A stretch of 64,000 bases of DNA. Origin: Skeletonema tropicum (taxonomy: Eukaryota; Bacillariophyta; Thalassiosirophyceae; Thalassiosirales; Thalassiosiraceae). Each line of letters opens with the position of its first letter. Position 1 is the stretch's first letter. The notes beneath the pieces are model-generated. The model did no database searches and had not been told where the DNA came from. It saw only the letters and a list, made by a program, of their open reading frames with translations. The translations under genes were made by a program, and so were the position numbers. The stretch spans positions 2,728,001 to 2,792,000 of the forward strand of contig CM074137.1 of assembly GCA_037178625.1 (NCBI GenBank), given 5' to 3'. Positions 44,016 through 54,963 of this stretch are shown here, one piece after another.

Positions 44016-44572
44016 ATGGATCCTCCACCTCCACGGCGGAGATCTCCACGCAATTTGAGTAATAACAGCAATAGTAATTTTTCGGCACAAGGCAAAGCAA
44101 CCAACAAAAATGACAGCAGCAGCAACAAAGCAACTGAAACCAAACTCAAAATCAAAATAAAGCGCTATCACGGAGTAGCCAAGTGGACATGGGGGGTGTC
44201 TGGATTCAATAACGATGATGACGACGATGAAGATGAAGTTTGCATTATTTGCCAAACAGCATTTGAGGGATGTGCTCCTGGTGTCAAATATCCGGGTGAT
44301 GAGTCTCCAGTTGTCTTTGGAAAATGGTGAGTATAATATAGAGTAGACATGTTGTTTGTAGTTCATTCTCTTCTTGTCATTTCTATCTCGTACCTCTAAC
44401 ATTGATCTATGCATTCATGAACAGCAAACATGCGTTTCACTTACAGTGCGTCTCGACATGGCTTCAGAGTCAGAACAGTAACAATCCGACTTGTCCAACT
44501 TGTAGGCAGGAATGGGAGTTTGGTGCAGAAAGAACAGTGGATAATGATGGAGGAGAATCGGTAGAGGTTTGA
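44016..44572 (+). CDS. ANAPC11: APC11, RING-H2 subunit of the anaphase-promoting complex
   Basis: Exons 44016-44326 and 44425-44572 (GTGAGT/AACAG) give 152 residues. The APC11 hallmarks are WTWGVSGF (family: V-A-x-W-x-W), CIICQTAFEGCAPGVKYPGD, PVVFGKCKHAFHLQCVSTWL, and CPTCRQEWEF. The splice creates the CKHAFH metal-binding segment, which supports it. Compared with the usual ~85-residue APC11 there is an extra Pro/Asn/Ser-rich basic N-terminus (~50 residues), an acidic run of Asp/Glu before the RING, and a short acidic tail. The CDxxG second pair of the canonical protein reads CAPGV here. It acts with the cullin-like subunit APC2 as E3 ligase in mitosis. Confidence 0.88.
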
Positions 44573-44629
44573 GAGGCAATTTTCAGTTTTACAATAAAAT
44601 GAGTTTCATACACTGCATCAACTTCTCAT

Positions 44630-47600
44630 TTATTTACTAGTTAATGCTCTGTATCCGCCCCAGTTTTTAGGAGCCACTCCACCGCGAGATTTCATGTAGC
44701 CCATGAGGTTTCGACACGGACCGTCACCGCTATCTTGCAACTCTTCACGATCATCTGAATTGTTGAAATTACGATATGACACATCGGCTTCATAGCCCTC
44801 TTCCAATTGCGATTCGTACATGAGATTATCAGCTTGCGAGAGTAGTTCAATTGCTTGAGGCCAGTTCCCGGCAAGATATTCATCCCTCCCTTGAGTGAAG
44901 GTGGCAATGAACTCGTCACTGACGTGACTGCGCATGGCACATAAATCTTGATCGGTGTGCCAGATAGATGTCGAATATCTTTCAGCATCGAGATCAGCTT
45001 GACTCTCTGTTCTACTGTAAAGAAAGAAATCATGACGCACTTTGGCGTCGTAGGTGAAAATCTTTTGCTGCACGCTGCTACCTTTGACAGTGACTGTGTC
45101 GAGATGTCGCAGCGTGCCCTTGGCATTTTCTGAGAGTAACTTCTGCACCCTCTCGCTAAGAAGAAAATGTACTCCGTATTGCTTCGTTGCACTCATCATT
45201 CTGGATGCCATATTGACATGAGGTGAAAGATAGGTGGCATCAATCTTGTATTCGCTGCCGACAGCACCTTCAACAGCCCAACCAGCATCCATCCCAAAAC
45301 TCAAGTTTATCGATGCGGCACCAACACCTGCGCCTAAACGAAAGTCATCGTTCCATTCTAATATAGTTTTATCGCGATGAATCCCAACAAATGTTTTGAG
45401 CAGTCCCAATAGTGCTCGATCAGTAAATGTTTTCATACCAGGAAGAGATGACAAATCGATACTGTCCAAATGACTTCCAGACATTCTATTAGCTGGCGTG
45501 CGGGTTAATGTAGAGGATGCTCCACTAGCTCTCTTGGAGGCCACAGTAGACCGACGAGACCTTCTCCGTCGAACCTTTGTGGTCCGTCGTGAGAATATGA
45601 CGGCTTCCGCTTGCTCAAGCTTCTCAATGACCTCTTTGACTGCACCAATTTTGTACACCATGAGGAATGCACCGCCAAGATTCTTGTTGCACTGCCCAGA
45701 ATCCTCATAACCCCAACGATAAACCTCTTCGTGTAGAACTGACGCAATGTCATTGATAAGAATCATAATTTCATCTTTCAATGCGTTGACGTGGTTGTCG
45801 AAATTGTTGATGCCGATAAATGCAAAAAGAGCATAAGCTGCTTCTCCGGGAACGGTAGGGTTGAAACTTGACGCAAGTCCCCCTTCCTGCCTAGCAAGAT
45901 TGGCTGAAATGATGTTAGCACCAGCCACGCCCCAACATCTTCTCATGAGATCTGTGATCGTTGTCACAGTATTTACAAGAGCATCTGTTTCGAAATTCCC
46001 AAGCTGTTGAGTAGTCTCGTCGTCGTCTGACTCGTAATAGAGTTCATTTTGTGTCATAATTGATTGACGCTGACGCGAAAAAATAGATGATCTTGTTACG
46101 CTTGCACTCATTTCGTAGCTTCGTTCTCGTTCTCGTTTTGGTAGTGGCAGAAGAGGATTTTTGGCATCTGTGAAAGACAAAAGGGTAAGAATTCAGAACA
46201 GCACAGATAGAAATGTCAATTACTCCAACTGCTCAGCACTTACACCAAGCAACAATTTTGAGCATGCGACGGAGTGGGCCGAGGACAAATCGACCAACAT
46301 CAAATCGCAAAATTGAAAGACCAAATAGGATAAATATTGTAACAGTCAATTGGAGACAAAACATGCTGATATTGCTGTAGAGTGAATGAGTAAGAAGTGA
46401 ATGTTAACGACTGGAAATAAGCTCGCGTTAATCAATTTCAGACAGAGGACAAAAACTTACGTTTTTTGCACTTTGCCCCCCTCGTTGAATTGAGCCTGGA
46501 CAGTAAAGTTAGCTTCAACCACAGTTCCGTTTTCAGCTATGTAATTGATTTGCTTATCGGTTGATTTCACCGAATAAATACTATTTGGGCGATAATGAAA
46601 CTTCTTTTCGTACCAATCGAAGCGTTCAACCTCCGAATCTTCAAACATACCAACACAAGCGTCGCAGTTCAGCAAATCTTTATGAGGGTCACAAATTTGC
46701 GAACAAATTTGCGTCTTGTTAAGAACATCGCATCGCACAGGCTCGAGTTTGAAATGTAGGAGATGAAGATGTACACCTTTGTTATGTTCAACAAAGCCGA
46801 CGCTTGCTACCCAGTCCTCAACTGTTTCACGCAAGAACTCGCACTCAGAACTATCGGTGGCATTTGTGGCTCTAATGTTATTTGCTTGCAACAAGTCCAC
46901 AGACTCCTGCCAAACTGTATCTATCCCACCAAGAGGTGTGAACATAACATATATTAATGGGCTTAGGCCGATCAAAAACCTGTAGTGGAAAAAGGTGACG
47001 AAAGAATCCAAAGTTATTTATAATGGAACAACATAATTGGTGCGAAATCTTGCACGCGGAACTTACATCCACATCAGAGCGCGCCTAGCGTTGGTCATAA
47101 AAAGAGCGGTCCCAATCTTGGATGCATTTGTAAGATGATAGTCGTCAGAAGTAGCATGTTTCTGATCTTTGATGTCGTGCGCCTCTTTTATGCCACTCGC
47201 AGTACTCTTACTGTGTGCTAGACTACTGTCATAAAGCCCCGAATCTCCGATTGCGTATGCTTCCTCTCTTGGGCGAATGTGTTTGCCCTGTGGGATTAAA
47301 AAACCGTTCCCCCTCTTGATTTGCCACTCTCCATTATTACCTTTTTCCAACACAAATGTGGAATTCAACCACATTTTAGTCCAATGGCGAACCAATCCAA
47401 ATATACGAAGTCGCAGCATGCAGAGGTAAGCATTTCCGAAGAAAGATTTAGCTTTGGTTGGACCGAAGAGGGCTTTGATGACTAATTCTCCGAGTGTAAA
47501 TCCATTTCTTTCGCCGCCACAAGTTTCGCCAGTAAATAAGCAGAAGAATTCCGGAATGAATAAAATCAAAGCTACCGTTTCCGCGATAAGATGAAACGTG

Positions 47601-48798
47601 CTAAGGTATCGGCATGTGGAAGGGAGAAACGCCTTCTCTGATCGCATTAAGGCTCTCCACTCACTCGGCCGTATAAAAACCTCCATGACGAGCTCAATAA
47701 CTAAAACGAACCACACGATACTACATGATACGAGCAAGGATGGGTTAGCTTGAGAGATTAATAATATGGCACACATTTGTCATTCCATACTCACCATGAG
47801 ATGATTGCGCATGTATAATCTGCATCGTGCGGAAAGAAGGCCAGTCGCATCTGGTCAATGTACAAGTACCAAATGGAGCAAACCACTAGAAAGTTGACCC
47901 CCGTAAATTTGAAAGATATTTTGTACGGTCGTCTCCCATTCAAGAATTTTGTTGCTTGTTCCTTCATTTTTCTCTGTATCAATGATGCTCCTCTGTACAT
48001 TAAATGCATACAACGCTTTGAACTTTTTGAAATCGATTCAAGAAATATGCGATCAGAATGGCTTTGAACATGTGTCGATGTGCCAGTAAACAATTTTGTT
48101 GCAGCTGTCTTTGCAGCCTCAATCCCAATTGGATTTGTGATGGGTTCCATACATACTGCATCTGCGCGTTGATCCTCTTCATTGTCAAATCGAGACACAG
48201 TGTAATATTGTGCATTTTCACCAAAATGGACACTCTTAACTTGTGCTAATACGTATATGTAGGGCCCTCTACGTTGTTCGGGAGTAGTAGCACCTCCCCC
48301 CCCTTCTGGAAATCCATATCGATTCACTAAACAGCTTGATCCATCGGACAGGTTGTGATTGGATATCAATACGTATTGTCCTACTCTATACCGACGAATT
48401 GATTTCGCATATGATTCATATCTACTTTCATCAGCCTCAGTCCTGTCTGTAACTGCACTCATTCGTCTGGAAAAATCCGTATCTTCGTTGGAAGGGACAG
48501 GAGATGCTTGAGATCGAAATGGCAGCTTAAACGTAGTCTTTGTATCCCTTCGACGATGTGTCATCTGAGAGTCTCTCCCTGAACCACCGCCACCGCCAAT
48601 ATCACTACCGCTCCCCACACTTCCACTTCCGCCGTTACTATCCTTTCGTGATAGATATTTTCTTCCATTGCTGTGTCCAGCATCATCCGCATATGGTGAT
48701 TGAGAATAATTCCTATCAGCATTACGCAAAAGGCTCGATCTCAATACTGAAAATACATGTTGTGGTCGAGAGCGTGACTTCCGCCTTTCCTCCATCAT
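44630..48798 (-). CDS. Membrane channel-like protein fused to a class III nucleotide-cyclase domain
   Basis: Five exons (48798-47795, 47720-47067, 46979-46461, 46374-46244, 46167-44630) join with consistent phases into 1281 residues. The introns are 74-87 bp. A long Ser/Arg/Gly-rich cytosolic N-terminus leads to hydrophobic segments (VNFLVVCSIWYLYI, IVWFVLVIELVMEVFI, VALILFIPEFFCLF, FLIGLSPLIYVMF), a Cys-rich loop of ~150 residues, a final membrane helix (FCLQLTVTIFILFGLSIL), then a cyclase domain. The cyclase keeps GMDAGWAVEGAVGSEYKIDA and YLSPHVNMASRM, but both metal-binding Asp positions are Gly (ALFAFIGINNF and NKNLGGAFLMVYK). The catalytic half therefore looks inactive or dependent on a partner. 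ATG 48798 is preferred to a GTG at 48843. Confidence 0.83.
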
Positions 48799-48843
48799 GG
48801 AAGTTGCGTTTAAAGGTGCGCCGGAAAATGTGTCGCTGGCCAC

Positions 48844-49371
48844 GCTGGACGAGTCGTCTCGTCCTGAAGATTGCTCACTGCTCCAGGACGGCTGTCTTCT
48901 CCTTGATCGAATTCATAATTATTCTGTTAACTCTATCTTCCGGCGCTGATTACCAAAGCATACTTATCACCACAGCAGTTACAACATATTATGTACATTT
49001 CACGTTCAAATCATGCGAAAGGGGGTAAAAGGATGAGCGATCGACAAGTATATACAGAATGAAGATGTAACTGTGACAATTGACATGACGTTATCAAGCT
49101 ATTTCCTCTGGAGGATCTTTCTCACTTCTCCTTCCCAAGCATCTCTAAGATAGAGAAGTAGTATGCAAATGTGTAATACATAGTTCACGCTGGGAGGGGA
49201 AGTGAGTATCATTCAGTAACATCCCTCTTCCTTCATCTGCATCTCATTCGAGCTGACATCATTAGTTTATCTTTTCATTCAATATCATTACTTCTTTTCT
49301 ATCAGTAGCTTCTTTTCTCTCTTTTAGCTCGCAGCTAGCTAATGGACAAGCAGGATTCACTTTTAACACGC
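48844..49371. other. Intergenic between cyclase 5' end and NmrA-like 3' end
   Basis: No gene is supported. An antisense 162-codon frame over 48540-49028 looks accidental. The stretch near 49250-49340 is rich in CTT/TTC. Confidence 0.4.
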
Positions 49372-50474
49372 CTACTTCTTTGTTTCTTCGATCTTTTGTT
49401 GCACGGTGTCAACAGCTTTTGGAACTTCGACCTTTGCCCAGTCGTAAAACTCAATTAGCTTTTCCTTGCTCCACGTCAGTGCGTCTGTTAAGCCTGTCGA
49501 TTTTGGATATCCAGAATAAGCATTGATAGCTTCCGTCCCGTCAATAGTAGGTAAATCTGTCCCCGACTCATCCAGAGCCGCTTTGGCACAAGCAGCTGCC
49601 ACACTTTCAACGCAAACAGGTGGACGCAGAGCCACCTTGATCAGACCTGGCGTCAAATCAGCTGCGATTTTGAATGGAGGTAAAAATAGCAACTCTTCTA
49701 CACCTGCGCCATATTCAAAGTTGACGCGAGGCGGGTTGATGCCAAATGAAGTCCCCTCCATAAATGAACGTAGGCTTAACGAAACATACTTTTGATGTGT
49801 CGCCTCCAACAGAATCAATTGCTGCCTTCTCAGCAATTATTTTCCCTTCAAAGTAACTTTTGAAGAACTCGGGTAGCTATGTGGAATGTGTACGCGTTAG
49901 TGACAAAGAATAAGGGGGTTAGTGTTCAGATCCAAGCCCAATGAAGTAAGATTGCAGAAAAGTCAACTAGACATAGAGATAAAGGCTAGAATGCAGATAG
50001 ATCGAACTGTGGCTCTCTCGTATTGCATCTTGAGATTCTCACCCAGTTCTCCTTGCAGGCATCAACTTCCGATGACACGGAAATATATGCAGCACGTTGC
50101 AGTTTGCCTCCACGCATAGCACTTGCAAATGCTGCTTTGTTCGCATCTCCATTGCCCTTGAGAAGAATCGACGGATCAGTGCCGATGGCACCTACACAGC
50201 TAACAACTGCGTCTGGTGTTCCAACCACTGCATCTAATGCTTCATCATTTGAAGAGAGTAAATCTGCGCTTTTCCATTCGACTTGTTTTGTCCAATCTTC
50301 ATCTTTCGCCCACTTCGGAACAGCACCAGATTTGGATATGCTTGAAACGCTGGCTCCTTTGTCCACGAGAATTTTACACACTCTTGATCCACAGAAGCCA
50401 CTTCCTCCGAAGACAGTTACCGATAGCGACCATCCTTGAGACAATAAGGCTAAGAAGGAGACTGTTTTGATCAT
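49372..50474 (-). CDS. NAD(P)-binding Rossmann (NmrA/NDUFA9-like) protein, one frameshift
   Basis: Exon 1 (50474-50043) starts with a hydrophobic leader and the dinucleotide motif VTVFGGSGFCGSRVCKILVD, followed by VVSCVGAIGTD and AAYISVSSEVDACKENW. After a 166-bp intron, exon 2 (49876-49372) continues LPEFFKSYFEGKIIAEKAAI and KPTFIYGG. A four-G run near 49754 then shifts the frame, and with one G fewer it runs on as TSFGINPPRVNFEYGAGVEE to TAG. Total length would be about 311 residues. The atypical short-chain-dehydrogenase architecture fits plastid or mitochondrial Rossmann proteins of the complex-I 39-kDa/NmrA class. The substrate cannot be told. The indel may be a consensus error. Confidence 0.72.
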
Positions 50475-51238
50475 TTTGCACCAAGATGAGATGTACTAAC
50501 TCAGCAGAACCTATTGAGATTGCAAGATGTCATCATCTGCACCATTTTTCACAAAAAAGATCTCTTGCTGATGGATAATAATAGGAGTACAATTCTATTG
50601 GTACTGTTAGCATCTATCTACGGCAAAGACGAAGCTAGATCAGGATGCGATCCATCTCGCTCAGCTCATGTGAAAGTGTGATGTAATGTACGCGTGCTTC
50701 GCGCGTGCGTGGACAAAATATGTCAGTTTTCCCGCAATATTGGTGACGTACTGGTAGCTAATTTGATATCTATCACTTCAACTTATCAACTGTGACGACA
50801 ATCTTCTGTCTAGTTTAGCCCAAAAAGCAGATGCAAATTTTGCATTGGATTTCACGACGGTTCGGGAGAATATACTCAAATTTAGCGACCATTTTTTTCT
50901 TAACAAATATTAGTTAAATATGGCATTAGCGATGGAGTCTATTGCGATTCTCAGTTCAAAAAAAAAACGCGACTCTGCTGATGTGGTAGCTAACCTACGT
51001 GTCCTACTTTGGGAGTCCACGACAAAAGGGACGGAATGTTACATAGGAATTGGTTGTTTTGATCTTGCCTTCTGTTGCCTTCCTCGAATCACCTCCCCAT
51101 CACATCACATCATGGATTCGCCCAAGTACACACCGAACTTGGTAGCATTGCTCGCTCGTTGATGGGCCCGTGCACTGCAGTCATTACCAACTGAAGAATC
51201 AATCAAAAGAACAGAACCATCAGTGCATAATAACCATC
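50475..51238. other. Divergent promoter region between NmrA-like and homeobox genes
   Basis: 764 bp between two genes transcribed away from each other. Contains a palindromic ACGCGTGCTTCGCGCGTGCG (50690-50709) and a nine-A run near 50960. An 80-codon frame at 50920-51162 is not convincing. Confidence 0.4.
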
Positions 51239-52573
51239 ATGGCGTACAGCAGTAACTCTACCTCACCAAGCAAAGGAGCCGTCAAAGGCGGTAACAATCG
51301 CAAGTCATCTTCCCTTCCTACCGAGACAGTGGAGTACCTGAAGGCATGGATGATGTCCCCAGAACATGTGGCCCATCCCTACCCTACCGAGCAGGAGAAG
51401 GCCCAGATCATGGCTGACACCGGCATCGAACTCAAGCAGCTAACTAATTGGTTTGTGAACAACCGCAAGCGATACTGGAAGCCGCGCGTTGAGGCCAAGC
51501 TGCAGCAACGCTTTGCCTCCGCAGCTTCGTCTGAAAGTTCTTCTTCTAATTCCTACTCGCCGGTATCTGTGCCTACAGCTGCAGGTCAAGGAGTTGCTGG
51601 TGGTGCTCTCCCCTTGTCCATTAGTCAGGCTCATCAAGCTGCCTTGCTTCAAAATGCAGCAGCCGCAGGTGTTGCCAGAAAAAGAACAAGTGAGTACGAG
51701 GCGCATGCAATTAGTGTTGGCTCTGCCTCTTCATCTACTTGCAACAGCGATGACGAGTCCATTGAAACTGGCTGTGGAAGCTCTCAATCTTCTGCGTCCC
51801 GGAATAAACGTCTTGAGGGAACCAACCCGCTTCATGCTTCTGTAATGAGCGCTGCTGCTCCATTACGACGGGAGGAAGTTGATGTGTATGTGTTGCGTCC
51901 TGAAACCGATGATGCGAATGCTCTTCCCACCATACGTGATATGACCATCAAATCAAATGCTCCTGCTGATCGCATTCTGGCTACCTTTCCCAACATTGGT
52001 ATCCACTACACCGTTCCTAAGGAGATTGAGCATGATCGAAAGAAGATCCAAACTCGTAGAGATGGAGAGGTATTGCGTGTGAAAAAGCATTACCTCAAAT
52101 TGTACTTGGCAACGAGAGGTATTCACAGTGTTTCTTCTCCTCTGGGTGCTAAGTCTGTGTATACAGAAGACAAGCCGAACAATGTGAGTTTACCAACGTC
52201 ACCCTACCTTGCGGAGAATTTAGGCATCAACACATCTCCTTCTACGCCTCCTGATGCAGCAGTACTTTCCTCTAAAGTCAAACCATTCTTGAGCAACTAT
52301 GGTGAAGATGTCACGTCGGCTCTGCACACAGTGTCACCGCCTCTAACATTACACAAGAATGCATTTGGACGAAGACCTCGTGCATTCACCTGCACAGCTA
52401 TTGAGGATAACAACAACGAGGCGACTATCCAACGAAAGCGAGCTCGCACTTCTTCTGCCATCAACGGTGGGGAAGAAGAATGGAGGGAGCTTTGCCTAAA
52501 TGCGCAAAGTCTCCATTGTGATAGCTTACCCGGCTTGGAAGAAGCTACCAGGATGTTCGGCTATGCATGCTAG
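51239..52573 (+). CDS. TALE-class homeobox transcription factor
   Basis: 444 residues from ATG 51239 (the frame is open upstream without ATG). The homeodomain is at residues ~25-85: LPTETVEYLKAWMMSPEHVA, then HPYPTEQEKAQI (three-residue loop extension with the TALE-typical PYP) and LKQLTNWFVNNRKRYWKP (recognition helix). The rest is Ser/Ala-rich with a second conserved-looking block, PADRILATFPNIGIHYTVPK then RVKKHYLKLYLATRGIHS. No KNOX or BEL domain is recognised. Expected to be a nuclear DNA-binding regulator. Targets unknown. Confidence 0.9.
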   Translation: MAYSSNSTSPSKGAVKGGNNRKSSSLPTETVEYLKAWMMSPEHVAHPYPTEQEKAQIMADTGIELKQLTNWFVNNRKRYWKPRVEAKLQQRFASAASSESSSSNSYSPVSVPTAAGQGVAGGALPLSISQAHQAALLQNAAAAGVARKRTSEYEAHAISVGSASSSTCNSDDESIETGCGSSQSSASRNKRLEGTNPLHASVMSAAAPLRREEVDVYVLRPETDDANALPTIRDMTIKSNAPADRILATFPNIGIHYTVPKEIEHDRKKIQTRRDGEVLRVKKHYLKLYLATRGIHSVSSPLGAKSVYTEDKPNNVSLPTSPYLAENLGINTSPSTPPDAAVLSSKVKPFLSNYGEDVTSALHTVSPPLTLHKNAFGRRPRAFTCTAIEDNNNEATIQRKRARTSSAINGGEEEWRELCLNAQSLHCDSLPGLEEATRMFGYAC

Positions 52574-53404
52574 AGTAGTAATCTTGCATGCTCAAGGCTC
52601 AAGAAAAGGGGAAACTGACACCAGATTGGCAGCACAGCAACGTACTTCGACTGCCCGATGCATTTGTGTCAATTAGATACTACACGATGAAATAATATCA
52701 AGGTCTCCAGAGTTTTTGGCAGACTGGAGGAGACTTGAAGATCGTATTCAGATCGACTACAAGAATAGAATGGTGCCATTTGTGCCTTGCTCAGTACCAT
52801 GGGCACGAAGAACAAGCACCTTGCACAAAATCAAATGATTTGAATTCAGCTAAGCTAAATACGCTAACCTGTACTATGACAGGTAACTCAAAGGAATATA
52901 GTTGGTGTTGTAGGAGATCGACGACCTACTTCAAAATGTATATAGCGTCAGAAATTTATCTAAGAGCTGTCTATCATGATTACACTATATCGAATCATAC
53001 TCTCCGACTGAATCATAGCTTTGTTCATCAGCTACTATATAACTTCCTCCTACTTATTATATTTATCTCGCTCTAAGAGCATGCTACACTATATTATAAT
53101 ATACTTCAGCCGCTTGATCTGCATGCTTTATTGGCTTAGTGACTTTTTCACCTTTCAACAGCTTCCTGCTTGAGGAGGCATTAGCGAAAACGTGACTAGA
53201 TTTCGCAAGGGGTTTCAGACTTCTGAGAACTGAGATTCAGGACCAAAAAATAAAGCTCGTGCAAGTCCTGCTTCATCTGTTGGCCGTTGCAGTTGTTTCC
53301 AGAGAGGAGTATTGTAGTTGGCAAGGTGGTCCACAAGAGAGAGTAGAGGGAGAGAGGAGGCAATAGGCTAGCTGGAGCGGGTGCTTAGTTTGGTCGGCCC
53401 AATC
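52574..53404. other. Intergenic, no gene seen
   Basis: About 830 bp of AT-rich sequence. A 113-codon frame at 52735-53076 has no recognisable features and unlikely codon usage. Confidence 0.4.
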
Positions 53405-54883
53405 ATGCGTTGCGCCGTCGTGGTAGCTTTGGGAGTGGCTGTTGTGAGCGCCACCAGTGGATTGACGTCGCTCGGATCAAATTTCTTCGACGGGCTGTAC
53501 AATGAGAAATTGAAAGCAGCACCGATTGCTGACTCAAGTTCTTGGCGATATGGGGTGGATAAATCTTTCCCAATGCACAGTCTAGATGGTGTGAATGTTG
53601 ACAATCCTCTGGGTGGAACGGAGAAGAGCAATTTTTACAATGTTTTCATCAATGGGTGTCGTGAGAATTATGCACCAGACGGCCATCTATGTGACAATAC
53701 AGAGGATGAACGGATACGAATGAATTTGAATCAGCCAGCGGGAATGGTAAATTATACTGAGTTGGGCTATGCCAAAGTCAAAGCTCCTGATGATCTTGTC
53801 GAGATGCTGAATAGATTTTGGAAAATGAACTACAAACCACTTCAGCATATTCCAAATGAAACCTGGGCTCGGGGAAATACATATACAAACCACTGGCTGG
53901 CACCGACGAAGATGCTTCAGATGGAGGTGCTTCCTGGTGGAGGCGAAGAATTACGCAACAAAATATGGGATGTTTCCAAGGATGTACTGGAGATTTGGAC
54001 GGGAGTTGAGCTGTCTCCTAGTTCGTTGTATGGAGTACGAGTTTACACTGAGGGCTCCGTGCTAGCACCTCATGTTGATCGATTGCCACTGGTGGTCAGT
54101 GCCATTGTCAATGTAGCACAAGACGTAGACGAGGATTGGCCGCTGGAGGTCATTGCACATGATGGTACTGCTCACAATCTTACATTGGAACCAGGAGAGA
54201 TGATCCTGTACGAGAGTCACTCGATAATTCACGGTCGACCTTTCCCATTGCAGGGTAGATATTATGCAAATGTCTTTATTCATTTTGAACCTTTAGGCCA
54301 TAGCCGAGAAAATGAGCAAAATGCGAAGAAGAAGTTAGATTTGAACATTCTGTATCAGCAAGCGTGGGAGAAACAACAAGCTGAATGCTCAAAAGATGTG
54401 AATAATGATTGCAAACTCCAAGTAGATTTCAACATTGAAGAAGTTAAGATTCCTCCTTATATTCTGCCCGGATCTGAAGAAGGAATGCGGTGGATTCAGG
54501 CAAATTCACACGCCAAACTTACCAATACCAAAGACAGAGTAAAAAAGGTGACAGATAAACTTGATGCCAATTTCGCAGCTGCAGCTGGTGATATCAAGCT
54601 CCTAAAACGTATTGTAAAGGACGACCCAAAGGCATTGCATCGAGTTGACATGAATGGATGGTCACCACTCACAGAAGCCGCCAGAGGTGGCCATCAAGAG
54701 GTGTTGCAGTGGTTATTGCAGGAAGGAGCCAACATTAACCAGCGAACGCACAAAGGCAACGGGGGTTCACCTCTCTGGTGGGCAAAAAAGTTTCGCGGAG
54801 AGAAGCATAAGATTGTAACGTATATGGAAGTGCATGGAGCTATTGAAATACCTCCATCAAGTCATACAACAATCAAATCCTAA
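53405..54883 (+). CDS. Secretory 2OG-Fe(II) oxygenase with C-terminal ankyrin repeats
   Basis: 492 residues, no intron, ATG 53405 (a GTG at 53381 is less likely). A signal peptide (CAVVVALGVAVVSATSG) points to the ER/secretory lumen. The oxygenase core carries the iron ligands: VLAPHVDRLP (HxD), HSIIHGRPFPL (distal His) and a basic residue two places later that could bind 2-oxoglutarate, followed by YYANVFIHFEPLG. Several N-x-S/T sites are present. From residue ~385 there are ankyrin repeats (ANFAAAAGDIKLLKRIVKDD, GWSPLTEAARGGHQEVLQWL, GSPLWWAKKF). Prolyl-4-hydroxylase-like by fold. The substrate is unknown. It lies tail to tail with a paralogue on the other strand, 80 bp away. Confidence 0.85.
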   Translation: MRCAVVVALGVAVVSATSGLTSLGSNFFDGLYNEKLKAAPIADSSSWRYGVDKSFPMHSLDGVNVDNPLGGTEKSNFYNVFINGCRENYAPDGHLCDNTEDERIRMNLNQPAGMVNYTELGYAKVKAPDDLVEMLNRFWKMNYKPLQHIPNETWARGNTYTNHWLAPTKMLQMEVLPGGGEELRNKIWDVSKDVLEIWTGVELSPSSLYGVRVYTEGSVLAPHVDRLPLVVSAIVNVAQDVDEDWPLEVIAHDGTAHNLTLEPGEMILYESHSIIHGRPFPLQGRYYANVFIHFEPLGHSRENEQNAKKKLDLNILYQQAWEKQQAECSKDVNNDCKLQVDFNIEEVKIPPYILPGSEEGMRWIQANSHAKLTNTKDRVKKVTDKLDANFAAAAGDIKLLKRIVKDDPKALHRVDMNGWSPLTEAARGGHQEVLQWLLQEGANINQRTHKGNGGSPLWWAKKFRGEKHKIVTYMEVHGAIEIPPSSHTTIKS

Positions 54884-54963
54884 TCGATACTAGTCATAAT
54901 TTCGCCCCTAGAGGGCTAATCAGACGTACTTTAAAATTTCTGTTATATTATTATTATTATTAA

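Noticed and set aside
48540..49028. 162-codon + frame at the 5' end of the cyclase gene
   Set aside because: Antisense to the Ser/Gly-rich N-terminus; composition explained by that strand.
50920..51162. 80-codon + frame before the homeobox gene
   Set aside because: No motif, contains a nine-A run, sits in the 5' flank of a strong gene.
52735..53076. 113-codon + frame between homeobox and oxygenase genes
   Set aside because: AT-rich, non-ATG or weak start, no family resemblance.
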